NCBI GenBank assembly: GCA_964618895.1
Contig: CAZUDO010000038.1
Coordinates: 1-64,000 of the forward strand
DNA from: CAZUDO01 sp964618895
GTDB taxonomy: Bacteria; Desulfobacterota; Binatia; DP-6
Reading direction: 5' to 3'
Length of the DNA stretch: 64,000 nt
How positions within the stretch are numbered: position 1 is the first letter of the stretch; every line of letters begins with the position of its first letter. The notes below the pieces were generated by a model. That model saw only the letters and a program-made list of their open reading frames with translations. It did no database searches and was not told the DNA's origin. The position numbers and the translations under genes were made by a program. Below, one piece after another: positions 50,039-60,500 of the stretch.

Positions 50039-52401
50039 GGATACGCGACCTCGACGTAGGGCGCCGCCACGGCGCCGATCGCGGTCGCCACGCAGTCGGA
50101 GACGGCGTCCGCGGCGCCGGCGCGCGCGCACCCGGCCAGCCCGGCGAAGCTGCCGCAGCGCCGGATGGTGGTCGTGGCGCGCGCTCGCGCGCGCGTGATC
50201 TTCCCGCCGGGGTCGTCGGCGCACGCGCGCGCCGGGCCGCCCTTGCGGGCCGCGTTGTCGCGCTCGCACGCCGCCAACGCGTCCGTCCAGGCGCCGGCGA
50301 GCGCGGTGGCCGCACGCTCGAGCCGTTTCTGGCACGCCATCGCCGCCGACGGGACGTTCCGCGGCAGCATCGGGGGCGCCACGCCATACGCAGCTTCCAG
50401 GGTCTCGCCGTTCAGCGCGTCGGCGAGGCACATGGTGCAGGTGGCGAGGCCAGGCATGTCGAACAGGCTCACGTGCGCGCACGGCGCCGGGCAGACGGGC
50501 CCGTACCCGAGCCCCGCCGGCGTCAGGCTGGCCCCGGCGCAGCGCTGATCGAGTGCGCCACCCAGCCGGTCGCGCAGCGCCGACGATTCGGCCGCCAGGC
50601 GCGTGTCGCGCGCCTTCGCGTCGCAGACGCTGCCGCCGACCTCGCGCGCGAAGCAGCGCGCCCATTCGCGCGCGTGCTGGTCGCGGTAGCGCGCCTGGGC
50701 GCGCACCACCGTCCGCCGGCATTTTCGGACGACGCGCGCATCCGTTTCCACGAACACCTTCGCCATCTCGACGGGCGTCGAGCGGTCGACCTGCTCCCAC
50801 AGGTCGTACAGGATGCCGCCCGCCGACGTGGTGGTATTCTCGTCGCGCAGGAACTCGACGTACTCGCGCGACGCCGTCTGGTAGGAGAGCGTCACCTCGG
50901 CCCGCACTGCGCCGGCCCCGACCGGATAGGCCACCTCGTCCCAGTACTGGCCGTCGGCGAAGATGGCGCCCACGGGCTCGCCGTCGAAGGCCGCGAAGGC
51001 CGCATTGGTGAAACCGCGCGGCGGGATGCGGTTGTCCTTGAGGCGCAGGTTGTTCAGCACCAGGTGAAAGCTCCGCCCGGCCGGTACGCCGGCGAGCGCC
51101 GCCACCTCGGGGCTGATGCCCATCTCGGACTCCCACACGCGCAGGTGGGGATCGTCGCGCACCAGGGACGCGGTGGCGAAGGTGTAGCGGCCGGACTCGA
51201 ACACCACGTGTCGCTTGGCGTCGAAGGCGCGCACGTGCAGCCACATGCGCCGGCCCTCCGGGTAGCCGGTCGGCAGCTTGTGGCCGGTCTCGTTGGCGAC
51301 CCGCACGGTGAGCGCGCCGCGCGCGATCGACGCCGACACGGTCGCGGCTTTGCGCAGCATGGCGATCGCCCGTTCCCGGCCGGCATTCAACGCCAGCGGG
51401 TCGACTTCGGGACCGAACGACGGGTGGTGCGGCAGCACCGCGGGGATGAAGGTGTTGGCGCCGGCAAAACCGTGCAACGGCACGTTGGTGCGGGTCGGGG
51501 CGAGCTTGGCGGCCTTCCCCGTGACGCGCGGCATGTGGCAGTCCTGGCACGTCGACACCATGCCGTCCTCGCCACCGAACTGCGGCGCACGCACCCCCGT
51601 GCTGGCGTAGGTGCTGGCTTTCCACTCGTCGAACGTGGACTGCTCCGGGAAGCCGGCGGCGGGATCCGTCGTGGGCGCGTCCACCGCGTTCAGCTCCCAT
51701 TGACCGGTGGCCGGGTTCTTGGTGAACGCCGGATTGCGCAGGTTGTGGCACGTGCCGCAGAGGTCGGCGCTGCGGTGGAAGGGCGAGAGTAGCGTCGAGC
51801 GGTCGGGGATATGCGCATCCGAGCCCGCCTCGGCGACCACGCCGAAGGGCCCACGCAGCCGATCCTCCGGATCGACCACCATCATGGCGCCCCCGAACCC
51901 CGGCACGGGCGCCGTGAGCGCGGCCAGGATGGCGGCGTCTTCGGGGGGGTTGGCGGCATCGGCGACCGGATCGACGAGGCGGTGGCAGACGCTGCACTGC
52001 ACCCCCTGCCGATCGTCGGCGGTCATCGCCGAGCCATCCTCCGGCGCGGAGCGGCCCTCGAGCCAGCCCTTCGGCAGATGACAGCGGAGACACGTCTCGC
52101 CCGCGTGCGGGGCATCCTGGTTCGCCACCGCCAGCGCCGCGTGCCAGAGCGGGTCGCGACCCGCCTGCGCCATCATCGAGCCCTTCCAGTTCTGGAACGG
52201 CTCGACGTCGGGCTGGCCGTAGCCGGCGTGGCAGCGCGTGCACGCGTCGGGGGTGGCAATGGGCGCGCGCACGCTGAGCGGTTGCGTGCCCGGCAGCCGG
52301 AAGTCCTCGCGCGTCGTCGGCAGCGGGGTGCCGGCCCGGACGGGCGCGGCCGCCGCCAGCACGGCGGCCGCGGCGAGAAGCGCGACGGCAGCGCGGGACA
52401 C
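50035..52401 (-). CDS. Secreted penta-haem cytochrome with Cys-rich C-terminal module
   Basis: From GTG 52401 the 788-residue protein has a signal peptide (AAVALLAAAAVLAAAAPVRA) and five CxxCH sites: CTRCH, CLRCH, CSVCH, CGTCH and CQDCH. They lie roughly within residues 50-290, arranged as in multihaem cytochromes of the NapC/NrfB or cytochrome c554 type. A beta-rich domain (LTVRVANETGHKLPTGYPEG) follows. The last 200 residues are the Cys-rich module: C-x21-C-x9-C-x27-C, LTPAGLGYGPVC-x3-C, LATCTMC. It lies between the beta-helix and CGVCH genes and is likely co-expressed. It needs the ccm system encoded at 6-12 kb. Confidence 0.8.
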   Translation of the reverse strand: MSRAAVALLAAAAVLAAAAPVRAGTPLPTTREDFRLPGTQPLSVRAPIATPDACTRCHAGYGQPDVEPFQNWKGSMMAQAGRDPLWHAALAVANQDAPHAGETCLRCHLPKGWLEGRSAPEDGSAMTADDRQGVQCSVCHRLVDPVADAANPPEDAAILAALTAPVPGFGGAMMVVDPEDRLRGPFGVVAEAGSDAHIPDRSTLLSPFHRSADLCGTCHNLRNPAFTKNPATGQWELNAVDAPTTDPAAGFPEQSTFDEWKASTYASTGVRAPQFGGEDGMVSTCQDCHMPRVTGKAAKLAPTRTNVPLHGFAGANTFIPAVLPHHPSFGPEVDPLALNAGRERAIAMLRKAATVSASIARGALTVRVANETGHKLPTGYPEGRRMWLHVRAFDAKRHVVFESGRYTFATASLVRDDPHLRVWESEMGISPEVAALAGVPAGRSFHLVLNNLRLKDNRIPPRGFTNAAFAAFDGEPVGAIFADGQYWDEVAYPVGAGAVRAEVTLSYQTASREYVEFLRDENTTTSAGGILYDLWEQVDRSTPVEMAKVFVETDARVVRKCRRTVVRAQARYRDQHAREWARCFAREVGGSVCDAKARDTRLAAESSALRDRLGGALDQRCAGASLTPAGLGYGPVCPAPCAHVSLFDMPGLATCTMCLADALNGETLEAAYGVAPPMLPRNVPSAAMACQKRLERAATALAGAWTDALAACERDNAARKGGPARACADDPGGKITRARARATTTIRRCGSFAGLAGCARAGAADAVSDCVATAIGAVAAPYVEVAYP

Positions 52402-52403
52402 GA

Positions 52404-54272
52404 TCAGGGCGCGGGCGGCACCGGCGGCGCCGGGCAGCCCGGGAACGCGGCCACCGGGAGGGCGCAGGGCGGCAACTCGGCGAAGGCGAGCGGCGTGCCG
52501 ACCACGTTGTCGACCTGGCAATTGTCCGTGCCCACGTTGAGCGCCGCCGCGTCCGCCCCGATGCCGTAGCGTGGATCGGGCGACAGCCCGTTGTTCTCGA
52601 AGATGTTCGCGAAGATGAAGTTCGCATCCGGCCGCTCGGGTGTGCCGGGAGGGTCGAACGGACTCTGGTCGATGGCCAGGAAGCCGAACGTGTTGTTGTT
52701 GCGGGCGACGTTGTGGTGGAACGCCGACCGATCGTTGGCGACCACCAGGATGCCGGTGCCGGTGGGCACGGCGCCCACGGTGCCGGTGCCGAAGTTGGGG
52801 CGATTGTTGCTGTCGAAGAAGTTGTGGTCGATCTCGTGGCACTCCGAGTACTGCACGTCGAGCCCCGGGTCCTTGAAGACCAGGAGCGCACCGGTGTTGT
52901 CGAAGGCGTAGTTGTTGTACCCACGCCCGTTGGCGCAGTTCTCGAACTCGATGCCGGCGACGCTGGTGCGCACGTCGTTGTGCCGGACGATCACGTTGGT
53001 CGACTGCCCGACGTACAGGGGCGCATCGGCCGTCCGCTGCACCGCGCACAGCTCGATCACGACGTTGTTGCTGCGCACGGGAAAGACGATGTAGCGCGAG
53101 ACGTTGTTGCCGTCGCCCACGATGTCCCGGAAGGTGACCCCTTCGGCCTGCGCGATGAAGATGCCGTCGTTGGTCTGTTCGAAGGTCTCGAGACTCTGGA
53201 AGAGGAGCCCGTCGACGCCGAAGGCGCGGATGCCGCGGCCGGCGGTCTGCGGGTTCGGCGCCACGATACGCGGCCGGTCGTTGCTGGCCGCGCCGCACCC
53301 GACGAGCGCGAGCCCATCGGTCTGGATCAGCACCTCCTCGACGTAGTCGCCGGAGCCGATCAGCAGCCTGCTGCCCGCCGCCGCGGCGTCGACCGCCGCC
53401 TGCAGCGCGCCGGGCGCGTTGGCGACGTAGGTGCCGGTCTCGCCGTACTGCTGCGACATCGCGTCCGCCAGCGCCGTGAACCCGTTGCAGGCGAGGCACG
53501 CCTGCAGGTCGCTCACGGTCTCCGCGCCCGCGCAGCCGAACATGCTGGCGATGTGACCCTTGGCGGCGGCCGGCCCGCACTTCTTGGCGATGCGCGCCCC
53601 GACCTTGGCGAACGCCTTCTGCTGCTTGCCGGCGGTCTTCCTGTCGGTCGGGGGCACGAAGCTGCCGCCGCTGTAGGCGCCGACGCACGCTGGCGCCAGG
53701 TTGCCGGTCGCCTTCTTCTTGGCGCGCGCATTGAGGCACGCACTGGCGTTCCTGGTCAGGCTGGCTACCAGCTGCGCCGCCGCCGCGCTCACTTCCTTCA
53801 CGCAGGTCGCCCGCTCGGCGCCGGTGTTGGGCCACGCTTGCGTGCTGGCGCCGGTCGTCTCGGCGCTCAGCAGGTCGGCGACCACGCCGTGCTGCGACAG
53901 GAGACAGCTGGCGAGGACGCCGGCATCGACCCCGGCGCGGTACGACGAGGACAGCCCCGCACGTCCGGTGTCCCCGCAGGCCTTGCCGATCTTGCCCTGC
54001 ACCTTGGCGATCAGCTTCTGCAGCGTATCGGCGTCGGCGGGCGTCGGGCAGGTGCCTGGTGCGGACGCCAGCTTACAATCCGAGAGGACCTTGACCCTGG
54101 TGCTCAGGTAGCGACTCGCCTCCTTGGCGAGGGTCGCCTGGCACTTGAGCCCCGCCGGACTGGCGGCGGTGATCGCCGCCGGCGTCCTGGTGGGGCTGGC
54201 ACACGACACCGCCGCCAGGACCGGACGGGCGGGCAACAGGGCAGCCAGGGCGAGCAGGGGCAGCAGTCTCAT
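52404..54272 (-). CDS. Secreted right-handed beta-helix protein with N-terminal Cys-rich modules
   Basis: The 622-residue protein has a signal peptide (LLPLLALAALLPARPVLAAV) after ATG 54272; GGAGGAC lies just upstream. Residues about 25-240 are Cys-rich, with the same C-x21-C spacing seen in the two downstream proteins (CQATLAKEASRYL...LSDC). From about 260 the sequence is a parallel beta-helix: GVTFRDIVGDGNNVSRYIVF, NNVVIELCAVQRTADAPLYV, NVIVRHNDVRTSVAGIEFEN. Such helices often bind or cut polysaccharides. It heads the three-gene operon. Confidence 0.75.
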   Translation of the reverse strand: MRLLPLLALAALLPARPVLAAVSCASPTRTPAAITAASPAGLKCQATLAKEASRYLSTRVKVLSDCKLASAPGTCPTPADADTLQKLIAKVQGKIGKACGDTGRAGLSSSYRAGVDAGVLASCLLSQHGVVADLLSAETTGASTQAWPNTGAERATCVKEVSAAAAQLVASLTRNASACLNARAKKKATGNLAPACVGAYSGGSFVPPTDRKTAGKQQKAFAKVGARIAKKCGPAAAKGHIASMFGCAGAETVSDLQACLACNGFTALADAMSQQYGETGTYVANAPGALQAAVDAAAAGSRLLIGSGDYVEEVLIQTDGLALVGCGAASNDRPRIVAPNPQTAGRGIRAFGVDGLLFQSLETFEQTNDGIFIAQAEGVTFRDIVGDGNNVSRYIVFPVRSNNVVIELCAVQRTADAPLYVGQSTNVIVRHNDVRTSVAGIEFENCANGRGYNNYAFDNTGALLVFKDPGLDVQYSECHEIDHNFFDSNNRPNFGTGTVGAVPTGTGILVVANDRSAFHHNVARNNNTFGFLAIDQSPFDPPGTPERPDANFIFANIFENNGLSPDPRYGIGADAAALNVGTDNCQVDNVVGTPLAFAELPPCALPVAAFPGCPAPPVPPAP

Positions 54273-54384
54273 GGAGTCCTCCGCGGTCGGATGCAGTAGC
54301 GAGCGCAACGTCGCGCTCCGGCAGGGAATACTGACTGGTGCCGCACCCCGTCAAGGGTGCGGGAGAACTCTCGCATGGCCGCGG

Positions 54385-55575
54385 CTACGCCCGCGATCCC
54401 ACCAGCGCCTGCACCGCCTCGGTGAGCCCGTCGACGCTCAGCGGAAACATCGGGAACAGCCGCTGCACCACCCGCACCGTCTGCCAGCCGCCCCAGTCCT
54501 CGCGCGCCTCCGGATTCACCCATACCGCGCGGTCGAAGTGGGTGGCGATGCGATGCAGCCATCGGATGCCGGGCGTGGACGTGGTGATGCGCGGGTCGAT
54601 GCCGCCGTAGGGCTCGAGCAGCTCGGCCGGATGCATGGCGGCGTCCCCCACCAGCACGACCTTCCAGCGGCCGTCGAGGCGGCGCAGCACATCGCCGGTC
54701 GGCACGGCGTCGTGCCGCAGCATCCGCGCCTGCGAGTAGACGGAGTCGTAGACGCAGTTGTGGAAGTAGTACGGCTGGAAGTCGCGCAGCCCGCGCTCCT
54801 CGTGCAGCGCGGTGAGCAGCCGGCTGACGGGCTCGTAGTACGGCTCCATGGTGCCGCCCACGTCCATGAGCAGCAGCAGGCGCACGTCGTTCTTCCGCGG
54901 CGCCCGGAACACCAGCTCGATCTCGCCGGCGTTCTTGCAGGTCTCGTCGATGGTCTCGTCCAGGTCGAGCTCGCTGGCAGCGCCGAAGCGCGTGAGCTGG
55001 CGGAGCCGGCGCAGCGCCACGCGCAGCTGGCGATGGTCGAAGGCGAGATCGGTGCGGTAGTCCCGGAAGCGCCGCTCCTCGGCCACCTTCATGGCCGAGC
55101 GGCTCTTGCCCGGGCCGCCGACCCGGATGCCGGTCGGATGCTGGCCGCCGTGGCCGAAGGGCGACTTGCCGCCCGTGCCTACCCAGCGGTCGCCGCCGTC
55201 GTGGCGCTCGGTCTGCTCGGCGAGCGTCTCCAGGAAGCGGCGCATGAGCTCGTCGCTGGTCAGGCGCTGCAGCTTCTCGTAGTCCTCCGGCGAGAGGGCG
55301 GGGAAGTTCTTCGGGTCCTGCAGCCAGTGCAGGAGCTGCGCGGTCACGTCGTCACCGAGCGCGCCTTCGACGCCCTTGAACACGCGCGAGAACACCCGGT
55401 CGTAGGCGTCGAAGTAGGTCTCGCTCTTCACCAGGCACGCGCGTCCGAGGTGGTAGAAGCGCAGCAGGCTGGAGCCGTGCAGCCCTTCTTCGAGGGCGCG
55501 CATGAAGGTCTGCCATTCCTGGATGGCGACCGGCACGCCCTCGGCACGCAGCCCGTAGAAAAAAACGAGGAACAT
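54385..55575 (-). CDS. CoxE-like VWA-domain protein
   Basis: The 396-residue protein begins MFLVFFYGLRAEGVPVAIQE and has the CoxE-type N-terminal helical part. The VWA fold has a MIDAS reading LLLLMDVGGTMEPYYEPVSR, where the standard DxSxS is DxGGT, a form I recall from this subfamily. It then has WKVVLVGDAAMHPAELLEPY. Such proteins work with MoxR ATPases to insert metals or mature enzymes. It follows the MoxR gene by 2 nt. Confidence 0.85.
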   Translation of the reverse strand: MFLVFFYGLRAEGVPVAIQEWQTFMRALEEGLHGSSLLRFYHLGRACLVKSETYFDAYDRVFSRVFKGVEGALGDDVTAQLLHWLQDPKNFPALSPEDYEKLQRLTSDELMRRFLETLAEQTERHDGGDRWVGTGGKSPFGHGGQHPTGIRVGGPGKSRSAMKVAEERRFRDYRTDLAFDHRQLRVALRRLRQLTRFGAASELDLDETIDETCKNAGEIELVFRAPRKNDVRLLLLMDVGGTMEPYYEPVSRLLTALHEERGLRDFQPYYFHNCVYDSVYSQARMLRHDAVPTGDVLRRLDGRWKVVLVGDAAMHPAELLEPYGGIDPRITTSTPGIRWLHRIATHFDRAVWVNPEAREDWGGWQTVRVVQRLFPMFPLSVDGLTEAVQALVGSRA

Positions 55576-55577
55576 CC

Positions 55578-56459
55578 CTACTGGTTGTAACGCGGTCCCA
55601 GCTCCGTCCAGCTCTTGGGATACCGCCCGCCGCGTTCGGCGTGCCGTGCGAGCGCGTCCACGTCCTGCTCTTTCTTCAAGAGCGAGCCCAGGAACGGGAT
55701 GTGGGCCTCGATCTGCTGCGGGCTGACGCCGGCGCGCATGAGGGCGCTGATCCAGTCGATCAGCTCGGAGGTGGATGGCTTCTTCCGCAAGTCGGCCTGT
55801 TCGCGCAGCCAGTAGAACTTGATCAGCACCTGGTCGAGGAGCTTCGCCTCCAGGTGCGGGTGGTGCACATCGACGATCTTCCGCATCAGCGCCACCTCCG
55901 GGAACTCGATGTAGTGGAAGATGCAGCGACGGAGGAAGGCGTCGGGCAGCTCTTTCTCGTTGTTGGACGTGATCAGCACCACGGGTCGCTGGCGGGCGAC
56001 CACCTCCTGGCCGGTCTCGACGATGGTGAAGCGCATCTCGTCCAGCTCGCGCAGGAGGTCGTTCGGGAACTCCAGATCGGCCTTGTCGACCTCGTCGATG
56101 AGCAGCACGTGGCGCTCCTCGGCGGCGAACGTGCGCCCGAGCGGTCCGAGCTTGATGTAGCGGCCGATGTCGGCCACGTCACCGGTGCCGAAGCGGCTGT
56201 CGTTCAGGCGCTGGACGGTGTCGTACACGTACAGGCCGTCGGCGCCCTTGCTGGTCGATTTGATGTGCCAGGAGAGCATCGGCATGCGGAGCCCGTCGGC
56301 CACGTGCTGTGCGAGCACGGTCTTGCCGGTGCCGGGCTCGCCCTTCAGCAGGAGCGGCCGCTCGAGCGCGATGGCGCAGTTGACGGCGTCGATGAGCGGG
56401 CCGGAGACGATGTAGCCGGGGGTGCCGGTGAAGCGCTGGAAAGTGCCGTTCGAGCTCAT
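55578..56459 (-). CDS. MoxR-type AAA+ ATPase
   Basis: The 293-residue protein has Walker A PLLLKGEPGTGKTVLAQHVA (residues 35-54), Walker B VLLIDEVDKADLEFPNDLLR, sensor 1 VVLITSNNEKELPDAFLRR and a C-terminal lid. The IKSTSKGADGLYVYDTVQRL insert is the MoxR pattern. MoxR proteins use ATP to remodel or load cofactors into partner proteins with VWA proteins such as the one encoded next. No target metalloenzyme is adjacent except the cytochromes and MOSC protein. Confidence 0.9.
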   Translation of the reverse strand: MSSNGTFQRFTGTPGYIVSGPLIDAVNCAIALERPLLLKGEPGTGKTVLAQHVADGLRMPMLSWHIKSTSKGADGLYVYDTVQRLNDSRFGTGDVADIGRYIKLGPLGRTFAAEERHVLLIDEVDKADLEFPNDLLRELDEMRFTIVETGQEVVARQRPVVLITSNNEKELPDAFLRRCIFHYIEFPEVALMRKIVDVHHPHLEAKLLDQVLIKFYWLREQADLRKKPSTSELIDWISALMRAGVSPQQIEAHIPFLGSLLKKEQDVDALARHAERGGRYPKSWTELGPRYNQ

Positions 56460-56580
56460 GCGATGCGATGTCCTCCGTCAGGGGTGTCGGGCACGGGTAC
56501 CGTCCCGGCCGGGACAGTGCAAGCGCTTGTGGATCACGCCGGGACGGAGGTATGCCACCTCGACCGCAGGGAGGACATCC

Positions 56581-57438
56581 ATGCTGCTCGGCACCGTCCG
56601 TGAGCTGTGGCGCTATCCGTTCAAGTCGATGCAGGGCGAGCGCGTCGCCGCAGCCACCGTCGGCCCGACGGGCCTGCTCGGCGATCGCGGCTGGGCGGTG
56701 CGCGACGAGACCGCGGGCGAGATCCGCGGCGCCAAGAAGCTGCCCGGGCTGCTGGCGTGCACCGCGACGTACGTCCGCGAGCCGGCGGGCGACGCCATCC
56801 CGCCCGTCATCATCACGCTGCCCGACGGCGCCACCTGCCGGAGCGACGAGCCCGGGGCGGCGCAGGCGCTCTCCCGGCTCCTTGACCGCGAGGTCACGGT
56901 GTGGCCGCGGCAGCCGCCCGACGACACCGCGCACTACCGGCGCGGCATGCCGGACTCGGCGGACATGGACGCCGAGCTGCGCGGCATCTTCGGCCGGCTG
57001 CCCGACGAGCCGCTACCGGACCTCTCCGTGTTCCCGCCGGAGATCTTCGAGTACACCTCCCCCCTCGGGACCTATTTCGACGCCTTCCCGCTCCATCTGC
57101 TCACCACCGCATGGATCGGGATGCTGGCGCAGCACAACCCGGGCGCGCGCTTCGACGTGCGCCGCTTCCGCCCGAACGTCCTGATCGAGCCCGCGGCGCC
57201 GGGGGCCGGCGCGCTCGAACTCGACTGGGACGGGAAGACGCTCTGCATCGGCGAGGCACGCATCCGGGTCGACGCCCCCTGTCCGCGGTGTGTGATGACG
57301 ACGTTGCCGCAAGCCGACCTGCCCAAGGATCCCGGGGTGTTGCGGACCATCGTCCGTGACAGCGGGCAGAACGTCGGGGTCTATGCGACCGTGGTGCGGC
57401 CGGGGCGTGTGGCGGTCGGGGATCAGGTCTCGACCTGA
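56581..57438 (+). CDS. MOSC-domain protein (YcbX/mARC-like)
   Basis: From ATG 56581 the 285-residue protein has the MOSC N-terminal domain (LWRYPFKSMQGERVAAATVG, GLLGDRGWAVRDETAG). The C-terminal MOSC core has RFDVRRFRPNVLIEP, RIRVDAPCPRCVMTTLPQAD and GQNVGVYATVVRPGRVAVGD. A molybdenum-coordinating Cys fits CPRCVMTT. Members reduce N-hydroxylated compounds or sulphurate Mo cofactor. It reads divergently from the MoxR gene, with a GGGAGG ribosome-binding site. Confidence 0.88.
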   Translation: MLLGTVRELWRYPFKSMQGERVAAATVGPTGLLGDRGWAVRDETAGEIRGAKKLPGLLACTATYVREPAGDAIPPVIITLPDGATCRSDEPGAAQALSRLLDREVTVWPRQPPDDTAHYRRGMPDSADMDAELRGIFGRLPDEPLPDLSVFPPEIFEYTSPLGTYFDAFPLHLLTTAWIGMLAQHNPGARFDVRRFRPNVLIEPAAPGAGALELDWDGKTLCIGEARIRVDAPCPRCVMTTLPQADLPKDPGVLRTIVRDSGQNVGVYATVVRPGRVAVGDQVST

Positions 57439-57516
57439 GTTCCAGAATGTCGTTGACGGGGACTTCCCCGGTATGCGACAGCTCTGCCCTTCAGGCTCGC
57501 CGCCAGGAAGGCCCCC

Positions 57517-60500
57517 GTGAGCACGATGCTCGTTCCCCACCGCCGTATCCGTCTGCTGCTGCTCTGTGCCCTCCTCGCCGCCACCCCGGCCGCGCACGGC
57601 GCCCCCTTCGTCAACTTCGAGAGCGGCCACGTGCGCCCCTTGGCCCTGGCCCCGGGCGGACAGCGCCTGTTCGCGGTCAACACGCCCGACAACCGGCTCG
57701 CCATCTTCGACGTGACCCCCACCGGCCTCACGCTCGCGGCCGAGGTCCCGGTCGGCCTCGAGCCGGTGGCGGTGGCGGCGCGCACCAACCTGGCGGGCCG
57801 CGTCGAAGCGTGGGTGGTGAACCACCTCTCCGACAGCGTCAGCATCGTCGAGATCGACCCGACCGACGTGAGCGCCTCGCGCGTCACCGGCACGCTCCTG
57901 GTCGGCGACGAGCCGCGCGACCTCGTCTTCGGCGGCAGCGCCCGGAACCGCGCCTTCGTCACCAGCGCACGCCGGGGGCAGAACCTGCCCGCGGCGGTGG
58001 CACCGCTCCTCACCAGCGAAGGGACACCGCGCGCACTGGTGTGGGTGTTCAACGCCGACGCGCCGTTCGCCGATACGCCCTTCGACGCCGACGCCGCGCC
58101 GTCACTCCTCGGCGGCGAGCCGCTCACCATCGTCCAGCTGTTCAGCGACACACCGCGCGCACTCGCCGTCAGCCCGGACGGCACGCGCGTCTACGCCGCC
58201 GCCTTCCACTCGGGCAACCGCACCACCATCGTGCCCGAGCGCGCCGTCACGCAGATCAGCCAGGGCGGATTGCGGCAGGCGCCCGGCCCGCCACCAGGCT
58301 CGCCCTACCCCGGCCCGTGCGATCCGACCGGTGCGGCGCCGGGCCCGACGCCGCCCTTCCCGTGTAGCGGCCTGATCGTCCAGCACGATCCGGCCAGCGG
58401 CGAGTGGCGCGATGAGCTCGGCCAGGACTGGGGCACGGTGGCCGGCGCGCCCGTGGTCATGCTGTCGCTCCCCGACCGTGACGTGTTCACCCTCAACGCC
58501 GACGCCAATCCGCCGGTCGAGATCGGCAACGCGTCCGGGGTGGGCACGGTGCTCTTCAACCTGGCCGTCCGCCCCGACAACGGCAAGCTCTACGCCTCCA
58601 ACCTCGCCGCGCGCAACGACGTCCGCTTCGAGCCGCTCATCGACGCCACCCACGGCGTGCAGGGCCACATCGCCGAGAGCCGGATCACGGTGGTGAACGG
58701 CACCACCGCCACCCCGGTGCACCTGAACCAGCACATCGATTACAGCGTGCCCACCGGCCCGCCGGACGAGGTCGCCGACAGCGTCGCCTTCCCGCTCGGG
58801 ATGGCGTTCTCGGGCAACGGCCGCACCCTCTACGTCGCGGGCTTCGGCTCGGGCGTGGTCAGCATGCTCGACACCGACACCCTCGAGGCCGGTACCATCC
58901 GGCAGTTCACGACGCCGGTCGGGGGCGGGCCGACGGGGCTGGTCCTCGACGAGGCGACCAACCGCCTGTACGTCATGAACCGCTTCGAGCAGCGGGTCGC
59001 GGTGGTCACCAACGCGAGCAATCCGCTCGTATGGGGGGTGACCGAGAGCGTGTCGCTCCGCTTCGACCCGTCGCCGCCCACGGTCCGGCATGGCCGGCGC
59101 CTCCTCTACGACACGCGCATCTCGGGGCACGGCGACAGCGCCTGCGCCAGCTGCCACGTGTTCGGCGACCTCGACGGCCTGGCCTGGGATCTGGGCAACC
59201 CGTTCGGGACCATGCTCGCCAATCCGAATCCGTTCGCGCTCGGCTCGAGCGGCCGCCTGTTCCACCCCATGAAGGGCCCGATGACCACCCAGAGTCTCCG
59301 CGGCATGGCGGACGCCGGGCCGATGCACTGGCGCGGCGATCGCACCGGCGGCAACGATCCGGGCGGCGACCCGCTCAGCGCCGCGCAGGCGTTCACGAAG
59401 TTCAACCCCGCCTTCGTAGGGCTGCTCGGCGCCCCGGCCGAGCTGAGCGCCGCCGACATGCAGTCGTTCACCGACTTCATCCTGAGCGTGCAGTACCCGC
59501 CCAATCCGATTCGCGGCCTCGACAACGCCGGCACCGCCGACGAGATCGCGGGCGAGACCCTGTTCCGCACCTTCCCGTCGCTCGGCGGCGCCACCCCGTG
59601 CAACGACTGCCACGCGCTGCCGCTCGGCACCGCCGGGCTGTCGTTCCCGGACGCCGAGCCGAGCGACTTCAAGATCGCCCACCTGCGCAACATCTACCAG
59701 AAGGTCGGCATGTTCGGCGTCGGACCGCTGATGCCGTTCGGCGTCCCGTCCACCCCCTTCCTGGGCGACCAGGTGCGCGGCTTCGGCCTGCTGCACGACG
59801 GCGCGATCGCCAGCCTGACCGACTTCGTCGCCGCCACCGTGTTCAGCCTGAACGCGGCCGAGGAGGCGCAGGTGCACGCCTTCGTGATGGCGCTCTCGAC
59901 CCGCCTGGCATCCGTCGTCGGCCAACAGGTGAGCGCCACACCGCAGTCGGTGACCGATCCGGCCACCCTCGCCCGCCGCGACCTGCTGCTCGCCCGCGCC
60001 GACGCGGGCGACTGCGACGTGGTGGTCAAGTTCGTCCTCGCCGGCGAGGCCCGCGGGGCGTTCTACGCCGGCGGGTTCGTGGTGACCGACCGGGCGCAGA
60101 TCTTCCCGGTCGCGCAGGCGTGGGCGGATGCCGGCACCCCGGGGCAGGAAGCGGTGTGGACGTGCGTGCCGCCCGGGGCCGGGGTGCGCATGGGCATCGA
60201 CCGCGACAGCGACGGCGCCCAGGACCGTCTGGAGCTCGACGCAGGCACCGACCCGGCCGACGCGCTCAGCTTCCCGGGCGGCCCGCCGATCGTCACCGTG
60301 ATGGCGAAGGCCTTCAAGCTGAAGGACGGGACGCTCCTGTCGGATGCCAGCAAGCGGAAGCTCGAGTTCCGCACCGTCACCGTCCTCGAGCCGGCGCCCA
60401 ACCGCGTCGTACCGCCTGCCGCCGGCAGCGCCGGCGATCCGACGCTGCATGGGGCGACGCTGCGCGTCTACAACGCGGCCGGCAGCGGAGAACAAGTCAC

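Noticed and set aside
48581..52924. Single minus-strand frame of 1447 codons
   Set aside because: Only the part from ATG 50038 is real; upstream it is a shadow of the penta-haem cytochrome, whose own frame has signal peptide and haem motifs.
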